From Myxococcales bacterium (GTDB lineage Bacteria; Myxococcota_A; Polyangia; Haliangiales; Haliangiaceae), in NCBI GenBank assembly GCA_016720595.1, contig JADKKI010000021.1, positions 124,001 to 188,000 of the forward strand: 64,000 bases of DNA. Direction: 5' to 3'. The notes beneath the pieces were generated by a model. It saw only the letters and a list, made by a program, of their open reading frames with translations. It made no database searches and was not told the origin of the DNA. Position 1 is the stretch's first letter, and each line of letters opens with the position of its first letter. The position numbers and the translations under genes are program-made. Shown here in pieces: positions 42,495 to 52,923 of the stretch.

Positions 42495-44606
42495 CTACAG
42501 AATCGCCCGGAGGATCACGATCAGCGCGATCAACGCCACCACCGCGCCACCCATGACGACGATGCCCTTGACCAGCGAGGGCCGATCGTAGGCCTCGCGC
42601 TCCGCGGTGAGCTTCTCGATCTCCGTGGTGCGCGCCGTGATCGCACCGCGCAGCCGATCGATCCGCTGGTACAGCTCGCCGAACGCGGGATCATCGATCC
42701 GGTTGAGGTTGACCAGCGTCCCGAGCGTGACCAGGCGCCGGTTGACCTCGGACTCGGCCTGGGTGATCTCCCGGGACTTCCGCTTCTGCTCGGCATCGAG
42801 CTCGGCGAGCCGATGGGTATGACCCTCGCGCGCGTCGCTGAGGCTGCGCTTGGCGGCATCGAGCTCGGCCTTCGCGGCATCGAGCCGCGCGGTGGCCTCC
42901 CCGATCGGCCGCTCGAGCGCGGCGAGCCGGCGGTCCACGTCCTGCCGATCGGGCTCGAGGCCTGCGGCGTCCTTCCGGTGCTGCTCCGCGGCACGGCGGA
43001 GCTCGGCGCGGGCATCGCCCATCTGCGCGCTGCCGGCCTGCTTGTCGTTGTCCTCGGCGGAGCGCAGGTACGCCTTCTGGCGGCGCTCGAGCTCCTTACG
43101 CTTGTCCCGCAGGCCCCGGCGTTGCCCTTCGAGGTGCGAGAGCTCCTTGCTCACCTCGTCGACCATCCGCTCCGCCTCGCTCAGCTTGCTGTTGCGCTCG
43201 CGCTCGACATCGACGAACCGCGAGTTCTCCTCGGCCTTGCGCCCATCGACCTCGCCGTGCTCCACACCGAGGACTTTGATCCTCTCCTCGGCGGCATTGA
43301 TCGCGACGTTCTCCGCCGAGAACACCCGGCTATCGACCTTCGCCGTGCGCGCGACCTTGCCGAGCGCACCGAGCACCTGATCGAGCGCCTCGGTGTCCTG
43401 CTTGATCTCGGCGCCGAGCGTCTTGATCGCGCCCCGCCGCTGCCAGCGCGCCTTGGTGAACCGCACCGTGTAGCGCGCCGCCGGGTACAGACCCGGCTCG
43501 GGGAGCTCGGGGATCGCATCGACCTTCGGCGGCGTGAACGGACGATCGACGTGTGCCTCGACGCGGTTGATCCTCGTCGGCGGCGGCGTATCTCCGGCCT
43601 GGCGTGGCCGTGCCGGCTCGACACTCAGCGGCTGGGCATCCGCGACGGTGTTGAAGTCGTCGCTGAACGCGCTGCGCGGGATCACCGGATAGGGCGACGA
43701 TGCGGGCGGTGGCGCAGGCGGTGCCGGCGGCGTCGGCGGTGGTGCCATCGGTGGCGGTGATGTGGGCGATGGCGCGCGCGGCGGCGGCGACAGGGCCGAG
43801 GCCGCGATCGGCGGCGGCGTCGATGGCGATCCGGGGCGCGACGGTGGCAGCGGTCGAGGCCCCGACGGCGGCACGACGTGCTGCCCCGATGATGGCACCG
43901 CTGGGGGCACCGCGTGCTGACCCGATGGCGGCACCGCCGGCGGGCGCGACGGCAGCGACGGCGGCAGCGTGGTGGGCTTGGTGCGCTGCGGCTCCGAGGG
44001 ATCGCTGCGCCTGCGGCCCGCCCCTCCGTCGCCCGGATCGCGCGGATCGCGCAGCTCGGGCGGCGGCGGCTCGCGGCGCTCCGCGGCCGGGCCCGGTGTG
44101 ATCGCGTTCAGGATCGAGCGTTTCGTGGTGGGATCCTCGACGAGCGGCGGCGGTGGCAGGGCCGGCGCACTGTCGCGGCTTGGGCCTGGGCCCGGTGCCG
44201 GAGCGAGCTCGGCGTGGCTACCTGCTCGCGCGGTCTGCGCGCCCGGAGACACCATGGTCCCCGCGACCGGCGGCACGATCCCGATCCCCGACGCATTGGG
44301 ATTGAACGGCGCGGGCGGCGCGATCCCCGACGCAGTGGGGTTGCTTGGAGGTGGCGCGGCGGGAACGACGATCCCGGGGCTCGACGATTGTGGCGAGTAG
44401 GCGGGAGGTGGGGGTGGCGGGATCGTGGTGCCCGTACGCCGTGGCGGCAGCGGCGCGGCCGGCGGAGGGCGCTGCGGGAGCTGCACTCCCGTCGGCGGCG
44501 CGTTGCGGTTACGCCGCGGCGGTAGCGGCGGGAGCCTGCGGCCGCACTGCGCGCACACCGTCTGCTCGTCGTTGTTCTCCGCGCTGCAGAACGGGCAGAA
44601 CCTCAT
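42495..44606 (-). CDS. Tail-anchored protein: zinc ribbon, long Pro-rich region, coiled coil
   Basis: 703 residues. The N-terminal zinc ribbon is MRFCPFCSAENNDEQTVCAQC (split here at Cys 4, 7, 18, 21). A disordered region of about 330 residues is dominated by Pro, Ser and Gly (SRPPAVPPSGQHAVPP-type repeats). A long coiled coil (about 400-670) of heptads follows, and the protein ends in one membrane segment with three residues after it. The anchor puts everything in the cytoplasm, with the coil near the membrane. ATG overlaps the preceding amidohydrolase stop. No named family; a membrane-tethered scaffold is the reasonable reading. Confidence 0.65.
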   Translation of the reverse strand: MRFCPFCSAENNDEQTVCAQCGRRLPPLPPRRNRNAPPTGVQLPQRPPPAAPLPPRRTGTTIPPPPPPAYSPQSSSPGIVVPAAPPPSNPTASGIAPPAPFNPNASGIGIVPPVAGTMVSPGAQTARAGSHAELAPAPGPGPSRDSAPALPPPPLVEDPTTKRSILNAITPGPAAERREPPPPELRDPRDPGDGGAGRRRSDPSEPQRTKPTTLPPSLPSRPPAVPPSGQHAVPPAVPSSGQHVVPPSGPRPLPPSRPGSPSTPPPIAASALSPPPRAPSPTSPPPMAPPPTPPAPPAPPPASSPYPVIPRSAFSDDFNTVADAQPLSVEPARPRQAGDTPPPTRINRVEAHVDRPFTPPKVDAIPELPEPGLYPAARYTVRFTKARWQRRGAIKTLGAEIKQDTEALDQVLGALGKVARTAKVDSRVFSAENVAINAAEERIKVLGVEHGEVDGRKAEENSRFVDVERERNSKLSEAERMVDEVSKELSHLEGQRRGLRDKRKELERRQKAYLRSAEDNDKQAGSAQMGDARAELRRAAEQHRKDAAGLEPDRQDVDRRLAALERPIGEATARLDAAKAELDAAKRSLSDAREGHTHRLAELDAEQKRKSREITQAESEVNRRLVTLGTLVNLNRIDDPAFGELYQRIDRLRGAITARTTEIEKLTAEREAYDRPSLVKGIVVMGGAVVALIALIVILRAIL

Positions 44607-46324
44607 CGGGAAACGGCCCGGCGATCGAACACCACGTCGCCCTCGACGATCGTGAAGTCCACGTGGGTGTCGAGCAGCGTGCGATCAGCGGCGAGCGCGC
44701 GATCGTAGATCGTCAGATCCGCGGGCCGCCCGACCCGGAGCATGCCGCGCGTGGCCTCGGCGCCCTCGGCGAATGCGGCGCCGGTGGTGAACGCGGCGAT
44801 CGCCTCGTCGAGCGTCAGCTTCTGCGCGGGATACCAGCCACCGGCCGGGTTGCCCTTCGCATCCTGCCGCGTGACCGCCGCATAGATCCCGAGCAGCGGT
44901 GCCACGTCCTCGACGGGGAAGTCCGAGCCCGCAGCGAGCGGGATGCCCTGATCGAGCATCGTGCGCCAGGCATACGCGCCGAGGATCCGCCGCGCACCGA
45001 TCCGCTGCTCCGCCCACGGCATGTCACTCGTCGCGTGGGTGGGCTGCATCGAGGCGATCGCATGCGCCGCCACCATCCGCGCGATGTCCGGAGGCGCGAT
45101 CACCTGCGTGTGCTCGACGCGCAGCCGGTGATCGCCCGGGTGCGCACGCTCGGCAGCGAGATACGCATCGAGCACGGAGCCCACACCCGCATCGCCGATC
45201 GCGTGGATCGCCACCTGCCAGCCGTGCGCCACCGCGGCCTCGACGGCCGCCGACAGCTGGGCGGGCTCGGTGACCCACAGGCCTCGGTTGTTCGGATCAT
45301 CGACGTACGGCTCGAATAACCGTGCACCGCGCGAGCCCAGCGCGCCATCGGCGAAGAACTTCACGCCGCGCATCACGAACCTGTCGACGGCGGGCTTTGG
45401 AGCCGTCCCGAGCCGCTCGAGGTGCGCGGGATCTCCGGCGAGGAACGCATACACGCGCAATGGCAGCTGGTGCGCGGTGGCGAGCTTCACGTAGACGTCC
45501 GCGGTCGCATCCTCGATGCCCATCTCGTGGACACCGGTGATGCCGGCGGCGATCGCCTGCTGCGCGGCCGCGCGGATCCGGCGCTCGCGAACCGCCGCTG
45601 TCGCGGGCGGCATCACCGCCTCCACCAGCTCGGTCGCGTTGTCGATCAGGACGCCGGTGGGCTCGCCCGCGGCATCGCGGACGATCTTGCCGCCCGCGGG
45701 GTCCGGGGTCGCCTTGGTGATGTGCGCCGCCGCCAGCGCCGGACCGTTGAGCCAGCTCGCGTGGCCATCCACCCGACGGAGCACGACGGGACGATCGCTG
45801 ATGCGCGCATCGAGGCTCGCCCGCGTCGGGAACTGCTGCCCGGGCCACCGGTTCTGATCCCAGCCGCGACCGAGCAGCCACTCGCCAGCGGGCCGGTTCG
45901 CCGCCGCCGCAGCCACCACGCCCACGGTCTCGGCCTCCGACGCGAGCGCCCGCACGGACACCGAGTCTCCGTCCACGCCCAGGCCATAGAGGTGACAGTG
46001 GGCATCGATCAGCCCTGGGGTGACCGTGGCCCCGTGCAGGTCGATCACGCGGGTGGACGGCCCGGCCATCGCGCGGATCGTCGCCGTATCTCCGATCGCG
46101 GCGATCTTCTTGCCGATCACGGCCAGCGCCTCCGCGCGCGGGTGCGCGGGATCCATCGTCCGGATCTCGCCGCCCAGCACGATCAGATCCATCCCGCCGG
46201 GCGGAGGTTCCGGTGCCCGGACGGTGGACGAGCCGCCGCAACTGATCGCGCTCGCGCCGAGGCTAATCAGTGAGGCCAATCGCCAGATAGATCTGGAAGT
46301 CACGAGCTTCGAGACCATACCCAA
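44603..46324 (-). CDS. Exported amidohydrolase, YtcJ-like (amidohydrolase family 3)
   Basis: 573 residues. Lipoprotein signal with lipobox AISC. Metal-dependent TIM-barrel hydrolase with DAHCHLYGLG near residue 107, GRGWDQNRWPGQQFP near 145, AIHAIGDAG near 390 and the late AAGSDFPVE that supplies a catalytic Asp. YtcJ-type enzymes hydrolyse N-acyl or imidazole-type bonds; the substrate is unknown. The signal-peptide part (46263-46324) overlaps the 3' end of the Omp85 gene by 62 bases; alternative starts at 46318 (ATG) or 46303 (GTG) keep the same signal. Its TGA overlaps the ATG of the zinc-ribbon gene. Confidence 0.75.
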   Translation of the reverse strand: MGMVSKLVTSRSIWRLASLISLGASAISCGGSSTVRAPEPPPGGMDLIVLGGEIRTMDPAHPRAEALAVIGKKIAAIGDTATIRAMAGPSTRVIDLHGATVTPGLIDAHCHLYGLGVDGDSVSVRALASEAETVGVVAAAAANRPAGEWLLGRGWDQNRWPGQQFPTRASLDARISDRPVVLRRVDGHASWLNGPALAAAHITKATPDPAGGKIVRDAAGEPTGVLIDNATELVEAVMPPATAAVRERRIRAAAQQAIAAGITGVHEMGIEDATADVYVKLATAHQLPLRVYAFLAGDPAHLERLGTAPKPAVDRFVMRGVKFFADGALGSRGARLFEPYVDDPNNRGLWVTEPAQLSAAVEAAVAHGWQVAIHAIGDAGVGSVLDAYLAAERAHPGDHRLRVEHTQVIAPPDIARMVAAHAIASMQPTHATSDMPWAEQRIGARRILGAYAWRTMLDQGIPLAAGSDFPVEDVAPLLGIYAAVTRQDAKGNPAGGWYPAQKLTLDEAIAAFTTGAAFAEGAEATRGMLRVGRPADLTIYDRALAADRTLLDTHVDFTIVEGDVVFDRRAVSR

Positions 46325-47615
46325 AATCGAGTCCCAGCAGGGGCAACACGATCTGCCTTAGATAGAACCGCGTCCCCGCGCCGACCGAGTTCCGGAAGCC
46401 ATCGAGGCCGCGCACCTGTGAGTTCGGGAGATAGTTGCGCTCGGGGTTGGAGGTCTTGAGGAAGGTCGTGTACGCCGAATCGAGGAACACCAGGCCGCGG
46501 ACGGAGAGCCCGAACACGGTGAGCATCGGCACCGAGTACTCGAGGTTCATGTTGGTCTTGAAGTCGCCGCGGAACTGATCGTTCAGGTACCCGCGCATCG
46601 ACGTGCCACCCGTCTTGAACTCCTGCTGGAACGGCAGCTTGTTGCCATAGTTGACGCCGAGCTTCGCGACGAAGTTGTGCCGCTTCAGCACCTGCCACGC
46701 CTTGAAGATCGAGAGCGTGGCGAGCTGGTAGTGGAAGTCCGAACCGAGGGACGGCAGCGATTGCTCGAAGATCGCGGTGTACTTGTACCCGCTCTGCACG
46801 CCGTACCAGTTGGCGCGGCGATCGATCGAGAGCGTCCACTCGTTCGAGACGTCCCAGCCCTCCTTGCCGGGCAACGGGATCGGATCGGTGTCGGCGATCC
46901 CGAGATCCTCCACCTTGTCTGCACCGTCGCTGAGCGAGGTCTTGCTCTTCACGTAGCTGACCTTGGCGCCGCGCAGACGACCCTCGATCCGGATGCCGCG
47001 GAACAGCCCGATCCCGAGCTTCAGGCCGCCGTTCAGGTAGTGGATCCGCGATTCGCGCACGGGATCCGGGCCCGACTGGATGAACTTGGTGGGCGCCGCG
47101 TACTCGATGTTGCGCGAGGACTTGAGGAAGGTATCGAACTGCGCCGAGAACCGCGTGCCACCGATCGAAGGGATCAGCCACGCGCCGATGAAGAACGAGT
47201 CACCGGTGGCGATCTGCCCGTAGAGCAGCAGCTTCTGGTTCAGGCCGAACAGGTTGTTCTCGCCGAACCCGATGCCGCCGCCCTTGTTGGTGGGCTGGTT
47301 GTAGAGCGCCGGCGCGATCACCCAGGAGTGCTTGTCCTTGGCGAGGATATGGACCTTGACGCCCCCCTTCACCGGCTCGGTGAACACCTCGACGTCCTTG
47401 AACAGGCCGCTCGAGACCAGGTTGCGCTTGATCTCCTCCGCCATGTCAGGCGTCCAGTCATCGCCGACCTCGATCTTGGCGATCAGCTCGACGGTGTCCG
47501 CCGTGGTCTTCTTGTTCTCTTCGACGGAGATCTCCGCGATCTGATCCGCGGACGCGACGCGCGCCGCGAACGTGACCGCGAACATCACCGCCAGCCCGGC
47601 GAGTGAAAACCTCAC
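46263..47615 (-). CDS. Omp85/BamA-superfamily outer-membrane protein with one POTRA domain
   Basis: 450 residues. Signal peptide ending RVASADQ, one POTRA-like domain (about 25-100, ending ILAKDKHSW) and a 16-strand-like barrel. The superfamily hallmark (V/I)RGF/Y appears as TSMRGY near residue 345; C-terminal strand ends IYLAIGLTD. With only one POTRA it resembles FhaC/TamA-type or myxobacterial surface-antigen relatives rather than BamA itself. GTG start at 47615; a -10 candidate (TACTTC) lies just upstream. First gene of the five-gene run, so it probably sets the location (outer membrane) of the others' work. Confidence 0.7.
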   Translation of the reverse strand: MRFSLAGLAVMFAVTFAARVASADQIAEISVEENKKTTADTVELIAKIEVGDDWTPDMAEEIKRNLVSSGLFKDVEVFTEPVKGGVKVHILAKDKHSWVIAPALYNQPTNKGGGIGFGENNLFGLNQKLLLYGQIATGDSFFIGAWLIPSIGGTRFSAQFDTFLKSSRNIEYAAPTKFIQSGPDPVRESRIHYLNGGLKLGIGLFRGIRIEGRLRGAKVSYVKSKTSLSDGADKVEDLGIADTDPIPLPGKEGWDVSNEWTLSIDRRANWYGVQSGYKYTAIFEQSLPSLGSDFHYQLATLSIFKAWQVLKRHNFVAKLGVNYGNKLPFQQEFKTGGTSMRGYLNDQFRGDFKTNMNLEYSVPMLTVFGLSVRGLVFLDSAYTTFLKTSNPERNYLPNSQVRGLDGFRNSVGAGTRFYLRQIVLPLLGLDFGYGLEARDFQIYLAIGLTD

Positions 47616-47699
47616 CCCTGAAGTATCGCACGGCCCTCCACCCCTTCGCCCGTCGTGCGCGGTCGATCACACTGGCCGGCACGTGATACCAACAGCTTC

Positions 47700-48188
47700 A
47701 TGAACCCCGCCGAGGTCGCGACGGCGCTCCTGATCGAGCGCACCCTGATGAACAGCCCCGCCTACCGCAAGGTCGATGACACGCTGTACGTCATCAAGCA
47801 GGGGTCGGCGTACGTCATGATCAACGTCGTCCCCTGGGGCGACAACCGCGCCATGGTCCGCTGCACCGCGCAGCTGGTGAAGGGCGTGGACGTCGATGGG
47901 CCGCTCGCGAAGCAGCTGCTCGAGCTCAACGGTCACCTCCGGTTCGGCGCGTTCGCCTGGGATCCGGCCGAGCACACCGTGCTGTTCACCCACACCATCC
48001 TCGGCGGCACCACGCTCGATCCCGAGGAGCTCACCGCCACGCTCCGCGACGTCGCCCTGGTCGCCGACGAGTACGACGATAAGCTCATGAAGAAGTACGG
48101 CGGCCAGCGCATGATCGACCTCCTCGAGGAGGCCGCGATGGAGCGGATCATGGACAAGGACCCCTCGAGCTTCAAGTTCGACGAGTAA
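47700..48188 (+). CDS. YbjN-domain protein
   Basis: 162 residues, no signal peptide. The chain of [45 protein letters not shown] (split over 65-95) and [20 protein letters not shown] is typical of the YbjN / type III chaperone-like domain, which folds like secretion chaperones. YbjN in enterobacteria is a pleiotropic regulator; no partner effector is seen here. Five bases downstream starts the VOC protein, so the two share a transcript. Confidence 0.75.
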   Translation: MNPAEVATALLIERTLMNSPAYRKVDDTLYVIKQGSAYVMINVVPWGDNRAMVRCTAQLVKGVDVDGPLAKQLLELNGHLRFGAFAWDPAEHTVLFTHTILGGTTLDPEELTATLRDVALVADEYDDKLMKKYGGQRMIDLLEEAAMERIMDKDPSSFKFDE

Positions 48189-48192
48189 GCCC

Positions 48193-48723
48193 ATGGCGAA
48201 GGCCAAGAAGCCCGCGGCCAAGAAGCCCGCGGCCAAGAAGCCCGCGGCCAAGAAGCCCGCGGCCAAGAAGCCTGCGGCCAAGAAGTCCGTCCCGACCAAG
48301 CCAGCCAACAAGCGTGCCGCCAAGGCCGCGCCGCAGATGATGCTCGGGCACGCGGCCCTGCTCCCCGTGCTGCGTTCGATCCGCTCGGTGATCTACAAGG
48401 TCACCGACCTCGAGAAGGCCAAGCAGTTCTACGCCGCCGCGCTCGGCCGCCAGCCGTACTTCGACCAGCCGTTCTATGCGGGCTTCGACGTCGACGGCCA
48501 GGAGCTCGGCCTCCATCCTGACGTGTCCACGCGCGGTCCGGGACCCGGCGGTAGCGTCGCCTACTGGAAGGTCAGCGACATCTTCGCCGTGTGGACCCGC
48601 CTGACCACCGAGCTCGGCGGCACGCCGGACGAGGCACCGCACGGCGTCGGCGGCGATATCGTGATGGCGACGGTCGGCGATCCGTTCGGCAACCTCGTCG
48701 GGCTGATCCAGATCGATTCCTGA
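48193..48723 (+). CDS. VOC-superfamily protein with a histone H1-like Lys-Pro-Ala tail
   Basis: 176 residues. Residues 5-29 are five copies of KKPAA followed by [17 protein letters not shown], the composition of histone H1 and bacterial H1-like DNA-binding tails. The rest (about 55-175) is a glyoxalase/VOC fold: [20 protein letters not shown], then GQELGLHPD and [17 protein letters not shown]. The metal-ligand set is partial, so enzymatic role is open. The tail suggests that the protein sits on DNA or RNA, which is unusual for VOC. Coupled to the YbjN gene by a 4-base gap. Confidence 0.8.
   Translation: MAKAKKPAAKKPAAKKPAAKKPAAKKPAAKKSVPTKPANKRAAKAAPQMMLGHAALLPVLRSIRSVIYKVTDLEKAKQFYAAALGRQPYFDQPFYAGFDVDGQELGLHPDVSTRGPGPGGSVAYWKVSDIFAVWTRLTTELGGTPDEAPHGVGGDIVMATVGDPFGNLVGLIQIDS
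48205..48279 (+). repeat. Five 15-base tandem repeats encoding KKPAA
   Basis: Units AAGAAGCCCGCGGCC at 48205, 48220, 48235, 48250 and 48265; only the last differs (CCT for CCC). In-frame, so copy-number changes would alter tail length without breaking the gene. Confidence 0.92.
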
Positions 48724-48747
48724 GCGGTCGCCGCGTGAGCCAGCCGG

Positions 48748-49365
48748 CTACGCCTTGGCGGCGCCGGAGGCGTTCGCGTACGCCGGGCGATCGGTCACGC
48801 CGGCGAGCCACTTCGTGACGTTCGGGTAGCTCGAGAGATCGAGCTTCGCGAACGTGGCGTAGGCGAGCACGGTCGCGACGTTGATGTCACCGACGGTGAA
48901 GCTGTCACCGGCCATGTAGCGCTGCGTGCCGAGGTGCGCGTTGAGCACGGGCAGGTACTTCGCGGCGCCGGCCTTGGCCGCGGTCTCGACGTCCGACGCG
49001 AGCGGCTGCTGCGTCCACGCCGGCGACGCCAGGGTGGCGAGGTGCTGGTACAGGTTGAGCGCCGCCCACAGCGACCACTGCCACGCCTTGGCGCGCTGCT
49101 GCGCGGTCTTGCCGCCGAGGTCCGAGCCGGCCTTCTCGATCATGTACGAGCAGATCGCCATCGACTCGGCGAGGTTGAAGTCGCCGTCGACGAGCGCCGG
49201 GACCTGACCCATCGGGTTGATCTGGAGGAACGCTTCGCCCTTGTGCTCGCCCTTGCTGAAGTCGACCGGCACGGTCTCGTAAGGGGTGCCCAGCTCGGCG
49301 GCGACCCAGTGCGTGCGGAGAGAGGAGCCCATGCGCGGTCCATACAGCTTGATCGAATTGGTCAT
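48748..49365 (-). CDS. Glutathione S-transferase
   Basis: 205 residues. N-terminal thioredoxin-like domain with SIKLYGPRMGSSLRTHWVAAEL (split over 4-25), the cis-Pro signature NPMGQVPAL and ESMAICSYM; C-terminal helical domain to the end. Start ATG at 49365; an earlier in-frame start would add twelve residues without family support. TACGTC is the 7-base-upstream hexamer, a weaker TANNNT match. Class cannot be assigned. Stand-alone between oppositely oriented genes. Confidence 0.85.
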   Translation of the reverse strand: MTNSIKLYGPRMGSSLRTHWVAAELGTPYETVPVDFSKGEHKGEAFLQINPMGQVPALVDGDFNLAESMAICSYMIEKAGSDLGGKTAQQRAKAWQWSLWAALNLYQHLATLASPAWTQQPLASDVETAAKAGAAKYLPVLNAHLGTQRYMAGDSFTVGDINVATVLAYATFAKLDLSSYPNVTKWLAGVTDRPAYANASGAAKA

Positions 49366-49470
49366 GCGGCACGACGTACTGCAATTCCTGACCAAAGTCG
49401 ATGGAATCGATCTCGCCGAGGCTGCCCCTCGGTGGCGCCCTCCGGCTGCTTCGCGCCCCGGGCGTTCGTC

Positions 49471-50148
49471 TCAGACGAAGCGTCGGCGCGCCGGCGGTGC
49501 ACCATATGGCTTGCAGCACGGGCCGCGATCGACAGGCTCCGTATAGAGCACCACGGTGAGATCGAGCCGGGCGTTTGCACCGTCGGCGACCTCGACCTTC
49601 CCCCGGGTGGGCGGAGGCGGCGACTGCCGCGGGTTGTTCGGCCGGAGTGACTCGATGGTGACCAGGTACGTCCCGGCCGGCAGGCCATGAAACGCGTACC
49701 TGCCCTGCGCGTCGGTCTGCGTGGTCTGGGGCTGCTCTCCGGCACGCTGCGCATGGACCTGCATTCCGGACATCGGCCGGCCCGTCGTACTTCCCACCAC
49801 GACGCCGCTGATCCCACCGCTCGTGACGGGAGGCTTTGCGAACCCTCCATCGGGTGGCTTCGCGAAGCCTCCATCGGGTGGCGGCGGTGGTGGCGGCACT
49901 TCGACCACGTGATCCACCGGGGTGTGCTGCTGGGTATCGTCCGGCGGTGGTGGCGGCGGCGGTGGTTGCTGTGTCGCCGGCGTGACCACGCAGCCCGCGA
50001 GCGTTGCGCCGGCGAAGATCGCAGCGCGGCTGAGCCGTGCGACGACCAGCGGTGTCCGCGCGACCGGCATCGGGACGCTGGCGCCACAGAACGGGCACGC
50101 CTCGTCCCGTACGTGGCGACGACAGCTCGGGCACGGGCGTAACGTCAT
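49471..50148 (-). CDS. Zinc ribbon joined to a lipoprotein-type signal and carboxypeptidase-regulatory-like domain
   Basis: 225 residues from the ATG at 50148. Residues 6-22 form a zinc ribbon (CPSC ... CPFCG). Then comes a basic stretch and a hydrophobic core ending in lipobox LAGC with Cys 53. Outside that are Pro runs, the twice-repeated DGGFAKPP, and a beta domain (about 120-190) with GVVVGSTTGRPMSGMQVHA and DAQGRYAFHGLPAGTYLVTIES, typical of CarboxypepD_reg/transthyretin-like folds. A second start at Met27 (50070) would give a textbook 27-residue lipoprotein signal without the zinc ribbon. TATGAT, near-perfect, lies 6 bases before the first start. Confidence 0.7.
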   Translation of the reverse strand: MTLRPCPSCRRHVRDEACPFCGASVPMPVARTPLVVARLSRAAIFAGATLAGCVVTPATQQPPPPPPPPDDTQQHTPVDHVVEVPPPPPPPDGGFAKPPDGGFAKPPVTSGGISGVVVGSTTGRPMSGMQVHAQRAGEQPQTTQTDAQGRYAFHGLPAGTYLVTIESLRPNNPRQSPPPPTRGKVEVADGANARLDLTVVLYTEPVDRGPCCKPYGAPPARRRFV

Positions 50149-50154
50149 GCGCTG

Positions 50155-50160
50155 ATCATA
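50155..50160 (-). promoter_or_regulatory. -10 hexamer of a probable leaderless promoter
   Basis: TATGAT (minus strand) ends 6 bases before the ATG at 50148; the best match to consensus in the window. Confidence 0.55.
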
Positions 50161-50248
50161 CCGGAAGCCGCCGGCGTGCAAGCAGAAGAGCTGGGCGCGA
50201 CGCCCTGCCCGGATGATTCCCGGAACGGCGCCTACCGCCTCGGTCTGT

Positions 50249-50254
50249 TAGGCT
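50249..50254 (+). promoter_or_regulatory. -10 hexamer of a probable leaderless promoter
   Basis: TAGGCT ends 6 bases before the GTG at 50261. Confidence 0.4.
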
Positions 50255-50260
50255 CTCGTC

Positions 50261-52329
<2,069 letters not shown>

Positions 52330-52344
52330 CTCCACACGCGAAGC

Positions 52345-52388
52345 GAGCACGTCGCGAGGGTCGAGCGGTAGCCGACGGCCGCGTGCTC
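52345..52388. terminator. Possible bidirectional terminator between convergent genes
   Basis: GAGCACG (52345-52351) and CGTGCTC (52382-52388) could pair across about 30 bases, between the stops of the second kinase and the lipoprotein on the other strand. The long loop and missing T run make this weak. Confidence 0.25.
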
Positions 52389-52923
52389 AGGGCGCCAGCT
52401 TCAGCTGCCTGGCCGCCGCGTCCCAGCGCCACACCGCGCCTTCGCTGGTCTTGATCGTGGCGCCTTCGATCGTGAAGCCGGGCTGCTTCGTGGTGGGGAT
52501 CGTCCCGAGCTGCACCGGCTCGCCGGCGCGCAGGGTGAACACGAAGACACCGAACACGGCATCGTGGCCGCTGTTCAGCTGGAACGGGATCACCGCCTCC
52601 TCGTGGCCATCGCCATCGAGGTCGACGAGAGCGGGTGGATCCAGCGCGAGGAAGCTCGCTCCCTCGGCGGTGGCCGACGGGTCCTGGCTGGCGTGGAGCC
52701 CGCCGCCTTCGTCCTCGATCACGTGGAACTCGGCGCGCCCGTGCGTGGCCTTGACCGCGCCGAGCGAGCCGAGATCGTAGCGGAGGCTCTGCCAGTCGAG
52801 GCTCAACGGATCGGGCAGCTCGGGCGTGGTGGCGGAGCCCACGGGCGGTGTGGCCTGGGCCGGCTCGCGTCGCTTGTCGCAACCAACGACGATCACGCTC
52901 GCGAGCAGCAGCGTCCGGATCAT
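52387..52923 (-). CDS. Lipoprotein with calcium-type/FG-GAP-like segment, unknown role
   Basis: 178 residues. Signal peptide with lipobox VVGC. A Pro-rich linker is followed by a beta-rich domain with ALVDLDGDGHEEAVIPF, a D-x-D-x-D-G loop that may bind calcium as in FG-GAP/VCBS repeats. ATG overlaps the upstream sigma factor's TGA (ATGA at 52920), so the two are translationally coupled. No anti-sigma features (no membrane segment besides the signal), so it is more likely a target or a partner than a classical anti-sigma. Confidence 0.65.
   Translation of the reverse strand: MIRTLLLASVIVVGCDKRREPAQATPPVGSATTPELPDPLSLDWQSLRYDLGSLGAVKATHGRAEFHVIEDEGGGLHASQDPSATAEGASFLALDPPALVDLDGDGHEEAVIPFQLNSGHDAVFGVFVFTLRAGEPVQLGTIPTTKQPGFTIEGATIKTSEGAVWRWDAAARQLKLAP

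Noticed and set aside
43700..44655. Plus-strand frames across the Pro-rich region of the zinc-ribbon protein
   Set aside because: Arg/Ala/Gly-rich shadow of Pro codon runs; no start context or domain.
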